From: Bos javanicus | Taxonomy: Eukaryota > Chordata > Mammalia > Artiodactyla > Bovidae | Reading direction: 5' to 3' | Length of the DNA stretch: 64,000 nt | NCBI RefSeq assembly: GCF_032452875.1 | Contig: NC_083870.1 | Coordinates: 2,914,001-2,978,000, forward strand | Shown here: positions 44,025 to 55,424 of the stretch, piece by piece | How the letters are laid out: the number at the start of each line of letters is the position of its first letter | How positions within the stretch are numbered: position 1 is the first letter of the stretch | The notes under the pieces: generated by a model | Told to the model about the DNA's origin: nothing | What the model saw: the letters and a program-made list of their open reading frames with translations, nothing else | The model's database searches: none | Translations under genes and position numbers: made by a program

Positions 44025-44568
44025 AAATGCTCATAGATAGATGAATGGGTAGAGAAGATATGGTATATAACATATATGATGAAATATTACTGAGCCATAA
44101 AAAATGAAACAATGCCATTTGCAGCAACACAGATGGACCTACAGAATAACATATGAAGTAAGAATATCAAATTAAGAGAAGGAAATGGCCACCCACTCCA
44201 GTATTCTTGTCTGGAGAAATCTATGGACAGAGGAGCCTGGCTGGCTACAGCCTACAAGATCACAAAGAGTTGAAAATAACTGAGCGACTAACACTAACAC
44301 TGACTGAAGTAAGTCAGACAGAGAAAGATAAATATTATATGATACCATTTGTATGTGGAATCTTTGAAAATGATACAAATGAACTTATTTGCAAAACAGA
44401 AATAGACTCACAGACATAGAAAACAAACTTATAGGTACCAAAGGGGAAAATGGGCTGTATAAATTAGGAGTCTGAGATTAACAGATACACATTACTATAC
44501 ATAAAATAAACAAAGACCTACTGTATAGCATGGGGAACTATATTCAGTATCTTGTAATAACCTATAAT
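44025..44568 (+). mobile_element. L1 3'-side fragment, split by Bov-tA
   Basis: 'gatatggtatataacatata', 'gagccataaaaaatgaaaca', then after the SINE 'gaagtaagtcagacagagaa', 'tataggtaccaaaggggaaa', 'ctgtatagcatggggaacta'. Typical artiodactyl L1 ORF2 end and 3'-UTR. Confidence 0.8.
44174..44305 (+). mobile_element. Bov-tA 3' part
   Basis: 'gagaaggaaatggccaccca', 'ggagcctggctggctacagc', ending 'gcgactaacactaacactg'. TGAAGTAAG occurs before and after (44154 and about 44306), a likely TSD. Confidence 0.88.
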
Positions 44569-45118
44569 GGAATTCAGTTCTTAGTCAGGCATTTATGACT
44601 CTGCCTTAGCTTTCACTTCCTGCTTTCATGGACCCTAATAGTCACCACAGGTGAAAGCATAGGCTCTTCTCAAGTCTTTTTTGAGCATGTGTCCAGCTGT
44701 GAGCATGTGTGTGGCCTTCTAGACCCCCCAGTATGGAACTCTTCTTTATTCCATATATCCTTCTCCAGGACTCTTCCTTTTAGGATTTCCTGCCTGTCTC
44801 TACTTGCCCAGATTGTTCTCCCTGGCCACAGCTGTCTACAGCTCATATATTCACCTTACATGCTATCAACAAACACCACTCAGAGGAAGCCACTTCAACC
44901 CTGAAAAAGTCCCAAGGAAGGAGAAACAAAGGCAAGTCCTTGAGCCTATTATTCAGGGAACAGACAGGTCAAGACACACAGCACAGTTCTTTGTAAGTAA
45001 GCTCCACATTGCTCCTTCTGGTACCAGAAAGCTTCTCTAGAAATGCAGATTGCTGTACTCATGGCTGCTGCCCAGGTGAGAAATGGGGATTGTAAGGGGG
45101 TAACTTAAAAACAACTCT
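44569..45118. other. Unique sequence, no gene recognised
   Basis: No repeat or domain recognised. Confidence 0.4.
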
Positions 45119-45253
45119 GAAAAGTGAAAGTCTTAGTCTCTCTGTTGTGTCCAACTCTTTGTGACCTCATGGATTATAGCCTGCCAGGCTCCTCAGTCCA
45201 TGGAATTCTTCAGGAAAGAATACTGGAGTGGGTAGCCATTCCCTTCTCCAGGA
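45119..45253 (-). mobile_element. Bov-tA 3' part
   Basis: 'gtgaaagtcttagtctctct', 'gtgacctcatggattatagc', 'aatactggagtgggtagcca', stopping at CTCCAGG. Confidence 0.88.
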
Positions 45254-46559
45254 AAAACAACACTCTCTTCCCAAAATTCCAGAAGCAACTTTCTCCATTA
45301 AGTATTCCCCTGGTTATTGTGAGTTTCTTAGTAGATTCCAGAGTTCTGAAAAAGTTGATCAGACAGCTTTGCCAAGTTAATCATTCCTTTAGTGGAGGTT
45401 CCACACTCTGTCATTTTTGGTGATGTGTTTATTCTGTGTATGTCTCAGTGTTTCTATAATAAAATGGTTTTGTAAAAGCTCCAGGTAACTCTGATAAATT
45501 ATAACTACTTCCCCTCATCCAAGTTTTCAAAAATCATTAGTTTGAATGAATTCTGGCTTTCTCTCCTCTGATTTGAGCAACTTTGACTCACTGCCCCCTT
45601 GTGGTCCTTTAGGGTTAATGAAGGACACCCTCCATCAGGTCCCTGCCATCTCAGATACCTCATACTATTTTCTGCATCCACCAGGGCACCCTGAGTTGGT
45701 TCATCTCCAGCCCCTGGAGAATCCAGAAGTGATGAGGCATCACATAGCAAACAGAACAAGGCTTGCTGGACAGGTGTCAGTTTTCCTAATTGCGAGCAAA
45801 CTGTCTTCAGTTTTTGTCCATGCATCATTTTCCTCTTGTGATAAGAAGCAAACAGAAAGGATAATGAGGAAATTGCACCCAGATAAGCACATTTGCAATA
45901 CCAAGAACAATACATTGCTAAACAAGGTTTGGGTTTTGTTGTTATTTTGTCTTGCTTTTAATCACTGTGGATGCTACTTCTTCCACTCCCCAGAATCTCC
46001 ACCAGAACCTTGGCAAATAGGCAACAAAAGGATTAGGCTTTTCTCCTCTTGAACATATTTCGAGGAAAGTTTTTCTAATAGTCACATATACTTCTAAGCA
46101 ACTGAGTACTTTTGAACGTTTTCTCTGACTTTCTCTCCCTCTCTCTCTCTCTTTTTTTTTTTTTTTTTATCATTTAACTATTTTAGAGGATGTTTCTGTC
46201 CACCTAGAGGGAACTTTGAGTAACAAACAGATCTCCATGTGATTGCTTTTCCTAAACCAGATGCATGTAGCACCTGGCAGCTGAGTGATTTGAGGAAAAC
46301 AGCTTCTTGTCACACCTCTCTGCACTCCATCAGCCCAGGGAATCACTGGAGATTTCAGAAACGGTGGCATGGAGCTTGGCAGTTCTTACTTTTCACAGAA
46401 AGATTGGAAATGTGAGATTCTTTGATTCTTCGTTCTCTTTTTTACAGCGTCTTGCCTCAGAAGTACAAGATGGTTGTACATGCCTTCTCCTTTGTTAATA
46501 TCTTCTTAATGTGAGACCACATTGGTCTATGCCCAAAAGAAACCAGTGTCTCATTGCCA
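45254..46559. other. Repeat-poor unique block
   Basis: Opposite-strand open frames 45505-45915 and 45546-46052 (136 and 168 codons) overlap each other and have no recognisable domain. A pyrimidine run ending in ACAG at about 46448 looks like a splice acceptor, but no donor or known exon was found. I do not call a gene. Confidence 0.45.
46132..46169. repeat. (CT)n then poly(T)
   Basis: CTCTCTCCCTCTCTCTCTCT followed by about 18 T. Confidence 0.9.
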
Positions 46560-47000
46560 GCTAATTAAGTCCAATATCCTTTCAAGTCTCAGACAACCTG
46601 AACCTGACCTCTTTTCCTAATCCTATTTCACACTGTCTAGGGTGCTAAAATCCAGGAGAAAATCAAACATCGTTCATTTTTTCAGTTGCCCCGCATGATC
46701 CCCTTTGTACAATTGTGTGCACGTTATTCCCTCCACCTCAAGGACCCTCTCACCCCATTGTCCCTGCTGAACAGTCAGCCAGCCTTCTGAAGACAGTACA
46801 AAATCCAATTCAGAGCTCACCTTCCTCTTCCCCAAAATGAGTGACTCATTTCCTACATTTCACATTCTGCTTCATATATCAGTTATTGGTCCGCTATGTC
46901 TATCTCTTCCTCTGTGTTAAGAGTATCTACTAGGTAGGGAAGATTGTAGAGCCACTTTTGTTGCTGAAACACATGGTAGACACTTAACAATGAAAGAATG
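46560..47000 (+). repeat. L2 LINE fragment
   Basis: 'gcacgttattccctccacct', 'aaaatccaattcagagctca', 'taagagtatctactaggtag', 'acacatggtagacacttaac' fits an L2 3' region, ending with a 'gaaagaatgttaaatgaa' element. Confidence 0.65.
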
Positions 47001-47403
47001 TTAAATGAAAGGAAAAAGAAATAGCATGCCGGTCATTTCTCTTGGGTGTCCAGCAGCTCCCAAGTAAAATTAAGCCAATATTTATCTCCTTAGTGCCATG
47101 GAGCCACTGAGTTGAGTTGCCCAATCTAAGTCCTAACCAGCCGATGGAGAGCTCGCGGAATTGACTGATGGGATGCCTAAGGGATTAGAAAAACTCCATT
47201 CTAGATGCCCTGCCTCTTCTCTTGTTAATTATCTTCAATGTCTCCTGAACAAATTGCTCCTAATAAGTAACTTCATCTTCTGCAGAGAAAGCGCCAGAGT
47301 CTAACTTAAAATGTCTGAAAAACAGCTCCATTCCCTTCTACCTCCAACAGAGATAAGAGAGCAGTTAACAATTGAGAATGGAGCCTCAATATTATGTGGG
47401 TTT
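47001..47403. other. Unique sequence, no gene recognised
   Basis: No repeat or domain recognised. Confidence 0.4.
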
Positions 47404-47412
47404 AACATGCAG

Positions 47413-47746
47413 AGTCCCTTGGACTTCAAGGAGATCCAACCAGTCCATTCTGAAAGAGATCAGCCCTGGGATTACTTTGGAAGGAATGATGCTAAAGCTG
47501 AAACTCCAGTACTTTGGCCACCTCATGAGAAGAGTTGACTCATTGGAAAAGACTCTGATGCTGGGAAGGATTGGGGGCAGGAGGAGAAGGGGGTGACAGA
47601 GGATGAGATGGCTGGATGGCATCACCGACTCGATGGATGTGAGTCTGAGTGAACTCCAGGAGTTGGTGATGGACAGGGAGGCCTGGTGTGCTGCGATTCA
47701 TGGGGTCGCAAAGAATCGGACACGACTGAGTGACTGAACTGAACTG
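47413..47746 (+). mobile_element. BovB 3' end, truncated at hairpin, 9-bp TSD
   Basis: Begins AGTCCCTTGGACTTCAAGG, at the 3' arm of the BovB hairpin. Ends in CTGAACTGAA. TSD AACATGCAG at 47404-47412 and 47747-47755. Young diagnostic group ('agatcagccctgggattac'). Confidence 0.95.
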
Positions 47747-47755
47747 AACATGCAG

Positions 47756-48319
47756 GAAAGAAGGCTGCAAGAGCTTAAAGGAATCTTTTTAACTATCTGG
47801 ACCAATGTGCTCCCTTTACACACAAGGAAAATGATGACAAAGGAATGGGGGATGGGATACTTCCCCAAGGGCATGTAGGTTCCTTAAGGTTAGAAATGGA
47901 ACTGGAACCCTTGAGTTCTAGTTCCCAGGACTATCCTTACCATTAACTATGCTAGTGTTTTCCCAAATCTACCTGAACACACAAATCACCTTTTTGTTTA
48001 AAAAGAAAAATCATCAAAATTTTGTTACCTCTATGTTATGAATGATACAGAAAATGCAGACCAGAAGGTTTCATGCTTAGGGGATTGGAAAAGGAGAGGG
48101 ACTTTAGACAGAGGAAGGGAGATCACAATCTGGTGGTAGAATTGCAAAGTGGGGTGGAGAGGATTTCAATTTTAGAAATGTTGACAGCTGTAACATTTTA
48201 TGATCTAATTGTTAAAAAATAGACTAGGGCATGCCACACCAGTGGCTTGGAATTAAGCCTTACTGACATTTGGAGGAGAGGAAATGACCGTGATTACTAA
48301 ACGATTAGTAAAGGTTTTC
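47756..48319. other. Unique sequence, no gene recognised
   Basis: No gene. 47800-47960 has weak MIR-like wording ('cacaaggaaaatgatgaca'). Confidence 0.4.
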
Positions 48320-48328
48320 TTGGAAGAA

Positions 48329-48537
48329 CTTTCTAGGTGGCGCAATGGTAAAGAATCTGCCTCCAATGTGGGAGACCCAGGTTCCATCCCCAGGCCAAGA
48401 AGATCCCCTGGATAAGAGAATGGCAACCCATTCCAGTATTCTCACCGGGAGAATTCCACGGACAGAGGGAGGAGCCTGGCAGGTTATAGTCTGTGGGGTC
48501 GCAAAGAGTTGGACACGACGGAGCAACTAACACTCTG
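48329..48537 (+). mobile_element. Bov-tA SINE with 9-bp TSD
   Basis: 'aggtggcgcaatggtaaaga', 'ggttccatccccaggccaag', ending 'gagcaactaacactctg'. TSD TTGGAAGAA at 48320-48328 and 48538-48546. Confidence 0.93.
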
Positions 48538-48546
48538 TTGGAAGAA

Positions 48547-49005
48547 GTAATGTTTGAGCCAGAACTTGAAGAGAGAGCAGGCTTACCTGGTGCTGCAGAG
48601 ACATAAGGAGCTAGAGTGGGGGAGGAGAAGCAAGGTACAGGGACATTTGAGACAAGCCATTATCAATTAAGGGATCAAGGAGATGAGAAAAAAAATTAAG
48701 TAAATGATGTCTGTCTCCCCTGATTTCTTCAACTTCCCTTTACTTGGTGCTCCATATTCACCCCTGTATGCTCACTTTTCCCAGAGCCTGCTCGTGACAA
48801 CACCCCACTTGGATCTGTCCTGCCCTAGACATCTCCCACGTTCTCAACCTTCTCAACCCCTCTCCCCAACTCCCAGCATAAATCATACTCACTCCATTTC
48901 TGACCACCTCTTGGCCTTTCCAAACGACAAGCTAATAAAATTATTACCAAAGGGTCAATGATAAAGAATAATTCAATATATTATTCTAATAATAACCATT
49001 ATTAT
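48547..49005. other. Unassigned sequence
   Basis: The left 150 bp resemble old repeat text ('gagccagaacttgaagagag'). No gene recognised. Confidence 0.35.
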
Positions 49006-49646
49006 TGTTACGGTGCTGAAAGCTCATCTCCTCTGTACATGGGGGCAGGATAAGACAAGAGGTAGAGTTTTGGGTGAAGTAGAAAAGGATAGCTTTATTA
49101 CTTTGCCAGGCAAAGGGGGACACACGACACACTCCTGCCTCGAAATACCATGTGTCTCAATTTGGAAATGGTGATGAGAAGATTTATAGTAATGGTTGGA
49201 AGAGAGCAAGGTAAGCTCATGGACATTCTACTTGTTAGGTAGTTAGAATAGGAAAAGGAGTCCAAAATGACAGCAGTTAAAAGACAAACAAAGAAAGGGG
49301 AAAAGCCCACGAAAAGGGAACAAAGAAAAATATCCGTGGACTGGAGTAGGAACCTCAGGTGAAACAAATATGCCCCCTTCCTGATCAATGATGGGTGCTT
49401 GCCCTAATATGCATAGGGCAGCCTAGGGGTTGGGGGAGAGGAGATAAAAAGAGTAAAAAGAGGGAGACAAGATGGGTTGAAACCACTCCTTCAAGGTTGG
49501 CCCAACCCCCACCCCAACCCAGGACTTGGGGATGCACCATCTTTGTTTACCAAAGTAAATTCTGAGCTACAACCAAGCCCAAGCTTGTCATTTGAAATCT
49601 TTGTTGCAGCAAGACTGAACTGAGAAAATCACATACTTTCCCAACA
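49006..49646 (-). mobile_element. Solo LTR of an endogenous retrovirus
   Basis: Read on the minus strand it starts TGTTGGGAAAG and ends GCACCGTAACA, with TGTT/AACA inverted ends. Near its 3' side come CTATAAATC (TATA-like, about 49181) and then AATAAAGC (polyadenylation signal, about 49095) followed by a U5-like C/T-rich region. No internal viral genes flank it, so it is a solo LTR of about 640 bp. The LTR group is not determined; TSDs are not obvious. It has promoter and polyadenylation signals in antisense to the window. Confidence 0.75.
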
Positions 49647-50039
49647 TACTGATCAGTCAGTGGTGAGGTAAGTAGGAGTCAGCATCACCAACCTTCAGGT
49701 TCCAACCAGTCTGGGGTCTACATGCTGTGGGCAACATACCATCATTGCCTTTCTCCCACCTGGAGGGGGTTTCAGTACCTGCAAAACAGCTTAAAGATAT
49801 TGCTATGTATGTCCCTTGACCAGGAACCAGGACCTCGCCCCAAGGCTGCACTGCTGTTTCTCTTGACTGTTCATTTCTTCCCTGGTTTCCTCTCCCTTCA
49901 CTAATTGGCAACTGCTGGAAACTGCCCACTGGAACTCAGAGGTCATGGAGGCTGAGCGAAGACTATTTCCTATAATCTGAGAAATAGGGGACACAGAAAG
50001 GATTTGAGTCCAGGAGCCCTACAGAGCCCTGCTTAGTAT
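49647..50039. other. Unique sequence, no gene recognised
   Basis: No repeat or domain recognised. Confidence 0.4.
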
Positions 50040-50180
50040 CAGTTAAAAATTACTGAAGGCTCACTATGTGCCAGGGCCCATGCCCAACAAATGACACATA
50101 GCATCTCATTTAGTACTCACAGTTTAGGACTTATGATAGATAGTATTATTATTGCCATTTAACAGAAGAGTAAATGGGCC
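50040..50180 (-). repeat. MIR fragment
   Basis: 'ggctcactatgtgccagggc', 'agcatctcatttagtactca', 'tattattattgccatttaac' in reverse MIR order. Confidence 0.72.
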
Positions 50181-50870
50181 TGGCAGGCCAAATAAGACAC
50201 TCCCTCCATTGTGTCCACATCCTAATCACCAGAACTTAGGAATATGGTACTCCCCATGACAAAAAGTACTTTACGTTAAAGATCTTGAGATAGATTATTT
50301 TAGATAACCACAGAGGTCCTTTTAAGAGGGAGGAAGAAGCCCCAGAGTCAGACAAGATATGACAGTGGGAGTAGAGGAAAGCAGAGTGCACCTTGAAGAT
50401 GGAGGCAGGGATCATGAGCCAGGGAACAAGGGAGTCTACAACCCAGAAAAGGCAAGGAATCCATTCCCCACTAGAGTCTTCAGGGCTTCCCTGGTGGCTC
50501 AGACAGTGAAGAATCTGCCTGCATGCAGGAGACCTGGATTTGATCCCTGGATCCAGAAGATCCCCTGCAGAAGGGAATGGCTACCCACTCCAGTATTCTT
50601 GCCTGGAGAATTCCATGGACAGAGGAGCCTGGCAGGCTATATATAGTCCATGGGATCGCACAGAGTCGGATGCAGCAAGCCACTAACACTTTCACTTTCT
50701 TTCACTAGAGCCTTCAGAAGGAATGAAAGCCTGCCAACACCTTGATCTAGCCCATAAGGCCCATTTCAGATGTCTGGCCTCCAGCCTGTAAGATAATATA
50801 TTTATGTCATTTTGAGCTGTAAATTTGTAGTAGTTTGCAACGGCAGCAATAGAAAACTAATGCACTATAT
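50181..50870 (+). mobile_element. MLT1-type LTR, split by Bov-tA
   Basis: MaLR LTR text on the plus strand: 'ccattgtgtccacatcctaa', 'aaagtactttacgttaaaga', 'ggtccttttaagagggagga', and after the SINE 'gcctgccaacaccttgatct', 'gatgtctggcctccagcctg', ending 'gaaaactaatgca'. Confidence 0.78.
50483..50702 (+). mobile_element. Bov-tA SINE with 14-bp TSD
   Basis: 'gggcttccctggtggctcag', 'tttgatccctggatccagaa', ending CACTTTCTTT. TSD CACTAGAGTCTTCA at 50469-50482 and CACTAGAGCCTTCA at 50703-50716, one difference. A TATATATA insert lies at 50638. Confidence 0.95.
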
Positions 50871-52017
50871 TTTCACAATATTTGCATTTAAACCAAGGCC
50901 TTTACCATCTTAATTCAGTGGAGTTTCTTCAAACAAAGGAAATTGTGTAAAATCTGGCAGGCCACCAAGGGAGAGGTATCTAAGTTGTGTGCGTGTCAGT
51001 CTTTCTTGTGGGGTGTGAGCAGGAAAGTGTTATAAGGAGCAGCTGTTGGAATATTTGGAAAATAGTCAAAATGGCAACAATCTATTCTACTGGAGAGAAT
51101 TCCCTGGGTGGTAAATGTCACATCCAGGATGAGATTCTGGTCCAGGGCCTAAAGAGACCTGGCCAGAATGGACCACACGGGGTCCTTGCTCCCTGTGGGG
51201 CTTTCACATCCCTCTCACTGCCTTTGTGTTGGCATCACTGGCTGCCAGCTCTGTTCACCAGGAGGCTGCTGTCAACCTGGCTAATTAGGAAAGAGCAATG
51301 ATCAGAAATGGAACCGTAAAAGGAAAACTGCTGAGCGGTTGGCTGCTCACTAGAGTAAGGCTCTGTCTATCACCCTCCATTAATAAAAGAAAGGTGGGAC
51401 TTTGCATCAAATCTCAGCTCTAATATTGCCTGGCTGGCTTTTATTGGCCAAAGGAGACTTTGGGCAGGAGCTGCTGAAACAGTTCAGAAGCACTTTATTA
51501 TACAAGATTTACCTTGCACTCACTAAGGCACGAGAAAAGTGGCTGGTGGTGACCTGTGGTGTGGGGAGGGGGGCATCCCAAGCATTTTGTTTACAGGAAA
51601 ATAGGCTCAATTATTGAGGAAAAGAAGTAAAACCTACCCTGTGATGTGAAGAGAGGTAAATGACAATTTTCTTTTGTGGTCTTCCCCCTAAAACTCATAT
51701 CCCAGTCTAATCATGAGATAATTATCAGAGAAACCCAATTAAAGGACAGTTTGCAAAATATCTAAGCAGTTTTCCTCAAACTGCTACATACACTGTCAGC
51801 TACAGAGAGTGTGAAAGGAACTCACTGCTGAGGGCCCCTCATAAAAGCATGGCCTTAGGAACCCGGTAGGCAGTACTCCCGACTTCAGAAATCACTGCAG
51901 TGAGTGAGCACCTAGACTTGCACATTCAGGGGCCAGGAGGCAGGAGACACGACCTTAGGCAGGTTGCTGCCTCCGGAAGGCCATCTCCCCATTAGTCACA
52001 TGAGGCAGTTGGTTTAG
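50871..52017. other. Repeat-poor unique block
   Basis: 1.15 kb without known repeats. Open frames up to 104 codons (50987-51301) have no recognisable domain. Confidence 0.4.
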
Positions 52018-52190
52018 ATCAGTGCTTGTCAATCTCTAAATGCAGAGGCATCAGCTGAGGACCTTGTTTAAATACAAGGTGCTGATTCAGTAGATCTGGT
52101 GTGAGGCCCAGAGTCTTTGTCAACCACAAATTCTTAGATGAGGCCAATGCTCCTGGAACATGGACCACATTTTTAAGAAGCAGAGGTCTG
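52018..52190 (+). repeat. hAT-Charlie-type MER fossil
   Basis: 'tcagtgcttgtcaatctcta', 'gtgctgattcagtagatctg', 'gtgaggcccagagtctttg' resemble the short MER5/MER20-class nonautonomous hAT elements. Ends decayed. Confidence 0.55.
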
Positions 52191-52194
52191 GATC

Positions 52195-52619
52195 CACAGT
52201 TTTCAAGTAGAGTTAGTTTTGCCCCATGGGAATATTCAGTTATGTCTGGAGATATATATGAGTCTCACAATTGGAAGGTGAGTACTACTGGCATCTACTG
52301 GGGAAAGATCAGGGGTGCTGCTAAACATCCTACAATGCACAGGACAGCCCCCACAGCAAGGAATTTTCCAGCCCCAAAATGTCAACTGGGCTTCCCTCAT
52401 AGCTCAGGTGGTAAAGAACATGCCTACAATTCAGGAGACCCAGGTTTGATTTCTGGGTTGGGAAGATACCCTGGAGAAGGAAATGGCAACCCTCTTGAGT
52501 ATTCGTGCCTGGAGAATCCCATGGAAGTAGCCTGCCAAGTTCTTCTGTCCATGGGGGTCACAAGAGTTGGACACGACTTAGCAACTAAACCACAAAATGT
52601 CAACAGTGCTGAGAAACCC
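52195..52619 (+). repeat. MER-type DNA transposon fossil, split by Bov-tA
   Basis: 'gccccatgggaatattcagt', 'actactggcatctactgggg', 'ctgctaaacatcctacaatg', 'gacagcccccacagcaagga', and after the SINE 'gtcaacagtgctgagaaac'. Clearly an old dispersed element; exact family uncertain. Confidence 0.6.
52387..52593 (+). mobile_element. Bov-tA SINE with 11-bp TSD
   Basis: 'gggcttccctcatagctcag', 'gtttgatttctgggttggga', ending 'cttagcaactaaaccac'. TSD AAAATGTCAAC at 52376-52386 and 52594-52604, perfect. Confidence 0.95.
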
Positions 52620-52820
52620 TGGTCTGCCAGTGTGGTCCACGTCATTCTTAGTGTGGGTAAGAATCACCTGTGCGATTTATTAAAACACAGATTGTGGGCC
52701 TCTTCCCCAGAGCTTCTGATTAAGTCTGGAGTGTGACCAGAGACTCTGCATCCAGAACATGTTCCCTGGTGGTGCTGATGCTGCTGGTCCCAGGATGCAC
52801 TTGGAAAACTACTGGTCTTG
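52620..52820 (+). repeat. MER20-like hAT fossil
   Basis: 'taagaatcacctgtgcgatt', 'aaaacacagattgtgggcct', 'cagagcttctgattaagtct', 'gtgctgatgctgctggtccc', 'ggaaaactactgg'. Hallmark wording of a small Charlie-type element. Confidence 0.65.
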
Positions 52821-52857
52821 GTGACGGCTAAGCTTCTTGTAGCTCAGGCATGATGTG

Positions 52858-53074
52858 CTTCTCCCACTCTCACATCCATACATAACCACCAGAAAAACCA
52901 TAGCCTTGACTAGAGGGACCTTTGTTGGGAAAGTAATGTCTCTGCTTTTGAATATGCTATCTAGCTTGGTCATAACTTCTTCCAAGGAGTAAGCGTCTTT
53001 TAATTTCATGGCTGCAGTCACCATCTGCAGTGATTTTGGAGCCCAAAAAGATAAAGTCTGACACTGTTTCCAAG
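52858..53074 (-). mobile_element. Internal BovB fragment lacking both ends
   Basis: 217 bp from 'cccactctcacatccataca' to 'gtctgacactgtttccaagg'. The BovB 3' tail is missing, unlike every other copy here. Encodes only part of the post-RT region. Confidence 0.9.
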
Positions 53075-53742
53075 GATAGTCCTTGTTAAAAGCAAAGTAT
53101 TGTGAGGACAACCTACTCCCAATCATACTGTCCCATTTTTTTCTTGCTCACAAGTGACCCATTAAATGCCAGAACCATGGGATTCAGCTAATAGGCAATG
53201 AAAGTTGGCTGTCCATCAAAGATTACATCTTGGCAGGCCCAAGAGATAGCACACAATGTCACCAAGCCACCCCAACCCCTCTACTCTCCTCCCATAAAAC
53301 AACACAGAAAAAAAACTATCTGGTTTAATCAGGAGAATCTAGCAATAAATATGTGTGCTCTCACTACCTTGCTTGTCCATTTCTCTGTGTGACCTTGGGC
53401 AAGTCACTTTTCCTAGTCTTTGTTTGCAATCTGTAGATGAGACTGACACAGTACTCCACGAGGCCATGGTGAGCACTCATGCATGAGGCAATGGCTATTG
53501 ACTCCCTGCTACATGCCAGCACCATTATAAGCATCAGGGCTAGAGCAGTGAACAAAATAGACAAAAACCACTGCCCTGCAGGGCTAAGCCCTCAACACTT
53601 TTTGTTGAATTTACCCAAGGAAAATGAATGGGGGTGCCTCTCCCTACGACTTCACTTCTCTTTCATTACCAATATAGAGACTCTCAAAGACTTTAACATG
53701 AAATGAAAGGTTATAATTAAAGAGTAGGCAGAGGCAATTCTT
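53075..53742. other. Mostly unique, MIR piece inside
   Basis: 53385-53465 is MIR ('gtgtgaccttgggcaagtca'). 53480-53590 has ancient-repeat wording ('gagcagtgaacaaaatagac'). No gene. Confidence 0.5.
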
Positions 53743-53871
53743 GGAGAAGGAACTGGCAACCCACTCCAGTATTCTTGCCTGGAGAATCCAATGGACAGAG
53801 GAGCTTGGTGGGCCACAGTCCATGAGGTCGCACAGAGTCGGACACAACTGAGTGATTTAGCAGCAGCAGCA
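53743..53871 (+). mobile_element. BOV-A monomer SINE
   Basis: GGAGAAGGAACTGGC to (AGC)4 tail; a single unit on the plus strand. Confidence 0.92.
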
Positions 53872-54431
53872 CCCTCTCCCTAGGAAATCTGTCAAACACA
53901 GCCTCCAATCCACTCACAAAGAAAAACTCCAGCAGGCAAGGCAATTGGAGCAGAGAAAATGGAGCCCAGTGAGGCCTCCTAACCAGGATGATTTATCTCT
54001 AGTTCAATATGGTACAGGGCTGTGGCTCCTGGAGCTTTAAATATTAAGGCTTTCATTATGACTATTTCATTATCCCAAGCAGTGCGCTACAGGAGGCAAA
54101 GTAGCTTAGTGTGACCGGGCGAGAGGTGGGACGGGCTGGGGTCAGGAACAGAGAGCCCCTGGAGGCAGGACCGTGACTCGCTGAGCAGACCTCACCGTGT
54201 GCTGCACACTGTGGGCACAGAGGGCACAGCGGCACCTGGGGAGCTGCCAGACCTGCCCCAGGACAGCCGAGAGCCTGGGGAATTTCTGGGTGAAGACTTC
54301 TAGAAGACGGCCAAGAACTTCTTCCTGGTCAACACAGCAGACGGATCCAGAGCCTCTGCAGGCCCAGCATCTGCTTCAGTTCCATGAGGCCAGCAGCCCT
54401 AAGCCAACCTCAGCCCTTAGCCTCCCTCCAG
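53872..54431. other. Unique, partly GC-rich
   Basis: 54110-54400 is GC-rich with scattered CpG. No exon or repeat confidently assigned. The AT-rich 54035-54080 segment has ATTATGACTATTTCATTAT. Confidence 0.4.
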
Positions 54432-54755
54432 CCCTCCCTGGTAGCTCAGCTCGTAAAGAATCCATCTCCAATGCAGGAGACCCTGGTTAGATTCCTGGGT
54501 TGGGAAGATCCCCTGGAGAAGGGATAGGCTACCCACTCCAGTATTCTTGAGCTTCCCTAGTGGCTCAGACGGTAAAGAATCTGCCTGCAGCAAGGGAGAC
54601 CCAGGTTTGATCCCGGGGTTGGGAAGATCCCCTGGGGAAAGGAACACGTACCCACTCCAGTACTTTTGCCTGGAGAATTCCATGGACAGAGGAGCCTGGC
54701 AGGCTACAGTCCATGGGGCTGCAAAGAGTCGGACACAACTTTTCTCTTTCACACT
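54432..54755 (+). mobile_element. Dimeric Bov-tA SINE
   Basis: Left monomer 54432-54548 stops at CCAGTATTCTTGA, directly joined to a second complete head GCTTCCCTAGTGGCTCAG and a full Bov-tA to 54755. The left unit lacks the rest of its body, so this is a head-to-tail fusion. The same joint recurs at about 55830. Confidence 0.92.
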
Positions 54756-55424
54756 CATTGCCCTCCCTCATGACTCACCTTTCAGAGCCTCCCCTGGGCT
54801 GCTGCCCCATTACCTCCTCCCAAGGTGAGACCTCCCTATTGGTCTGGGCCTTCCACAGTTTTCAATGCTTACCCTGCCTGTGTCCCTGCTCCCTGAAGTT
54901 CATGGCTAACTAGACGTGATCAACTATCCCAGGGCCGGTTTGAGTGAATGCATCTTAACCAAACTGCAACACTGATTCACTAAATACAAATTTAAGTACT
55001 TTCTACAAGTCTTCTGGAGACTATTTCTTAACCCAAGGGAATAATGGATGTGGAAATTTATGACTACGGAAAAGTGTAGGGGGATTAAAGATAAGATAGG
55101 GGCATTTACTTATACTTGAGATGGGCTGTAGAAGTCACAATAACCCTAAGATAGATAGCAGTGAGGCAAATTTCTACAAATGAAGAATCTGTGGATAGGA
55201 GAGCTTAAAGGGCTTTCTCTCAAGGGTCACACAGTGACCAAAAGACCCACCAGGATTTTCCGAGTCTAAATTTGCAAGTCCATCACCTCTCATGAGACGA
55301 AGGAGAACTAGAGTTAATAAAACATGGGGTAGGGGAGCCTGGAGAGACGAGGATTCCCCTAACATTTGCACTGAATCCATACCCGCACTTTCCTTTTTTT
55401 CTGATAAGGGGTTGGTTCATTTTT
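54756..55424. other. Mostly unique, weak MIR-like part
   Basis: 55140-55290 has loose reverse-MIR wording ('aatgaagaatctgtggatag', 'gggtcacacagtgaccaaa'). No gene. Confidence 0.4.

Noticed and set aside
45505..46052. Opposite-strand 136- and 168-codon frames as a gene
   Set aside because: They overlap antisense to each other with no known motif and no supporting splice or start context.
46420..46470. Splice-acceptor-like TTCTCTTTTTTACAG as an exon start
   Set aside because: The following sequence matches no protein I know, and no matching donor or partner exon was seen.
54110..54400. CpG-island promoter
   Set aside because: GC is raised locally, but CpG density looks modest by eye, and there is no first-exon or core-promoter evidence.
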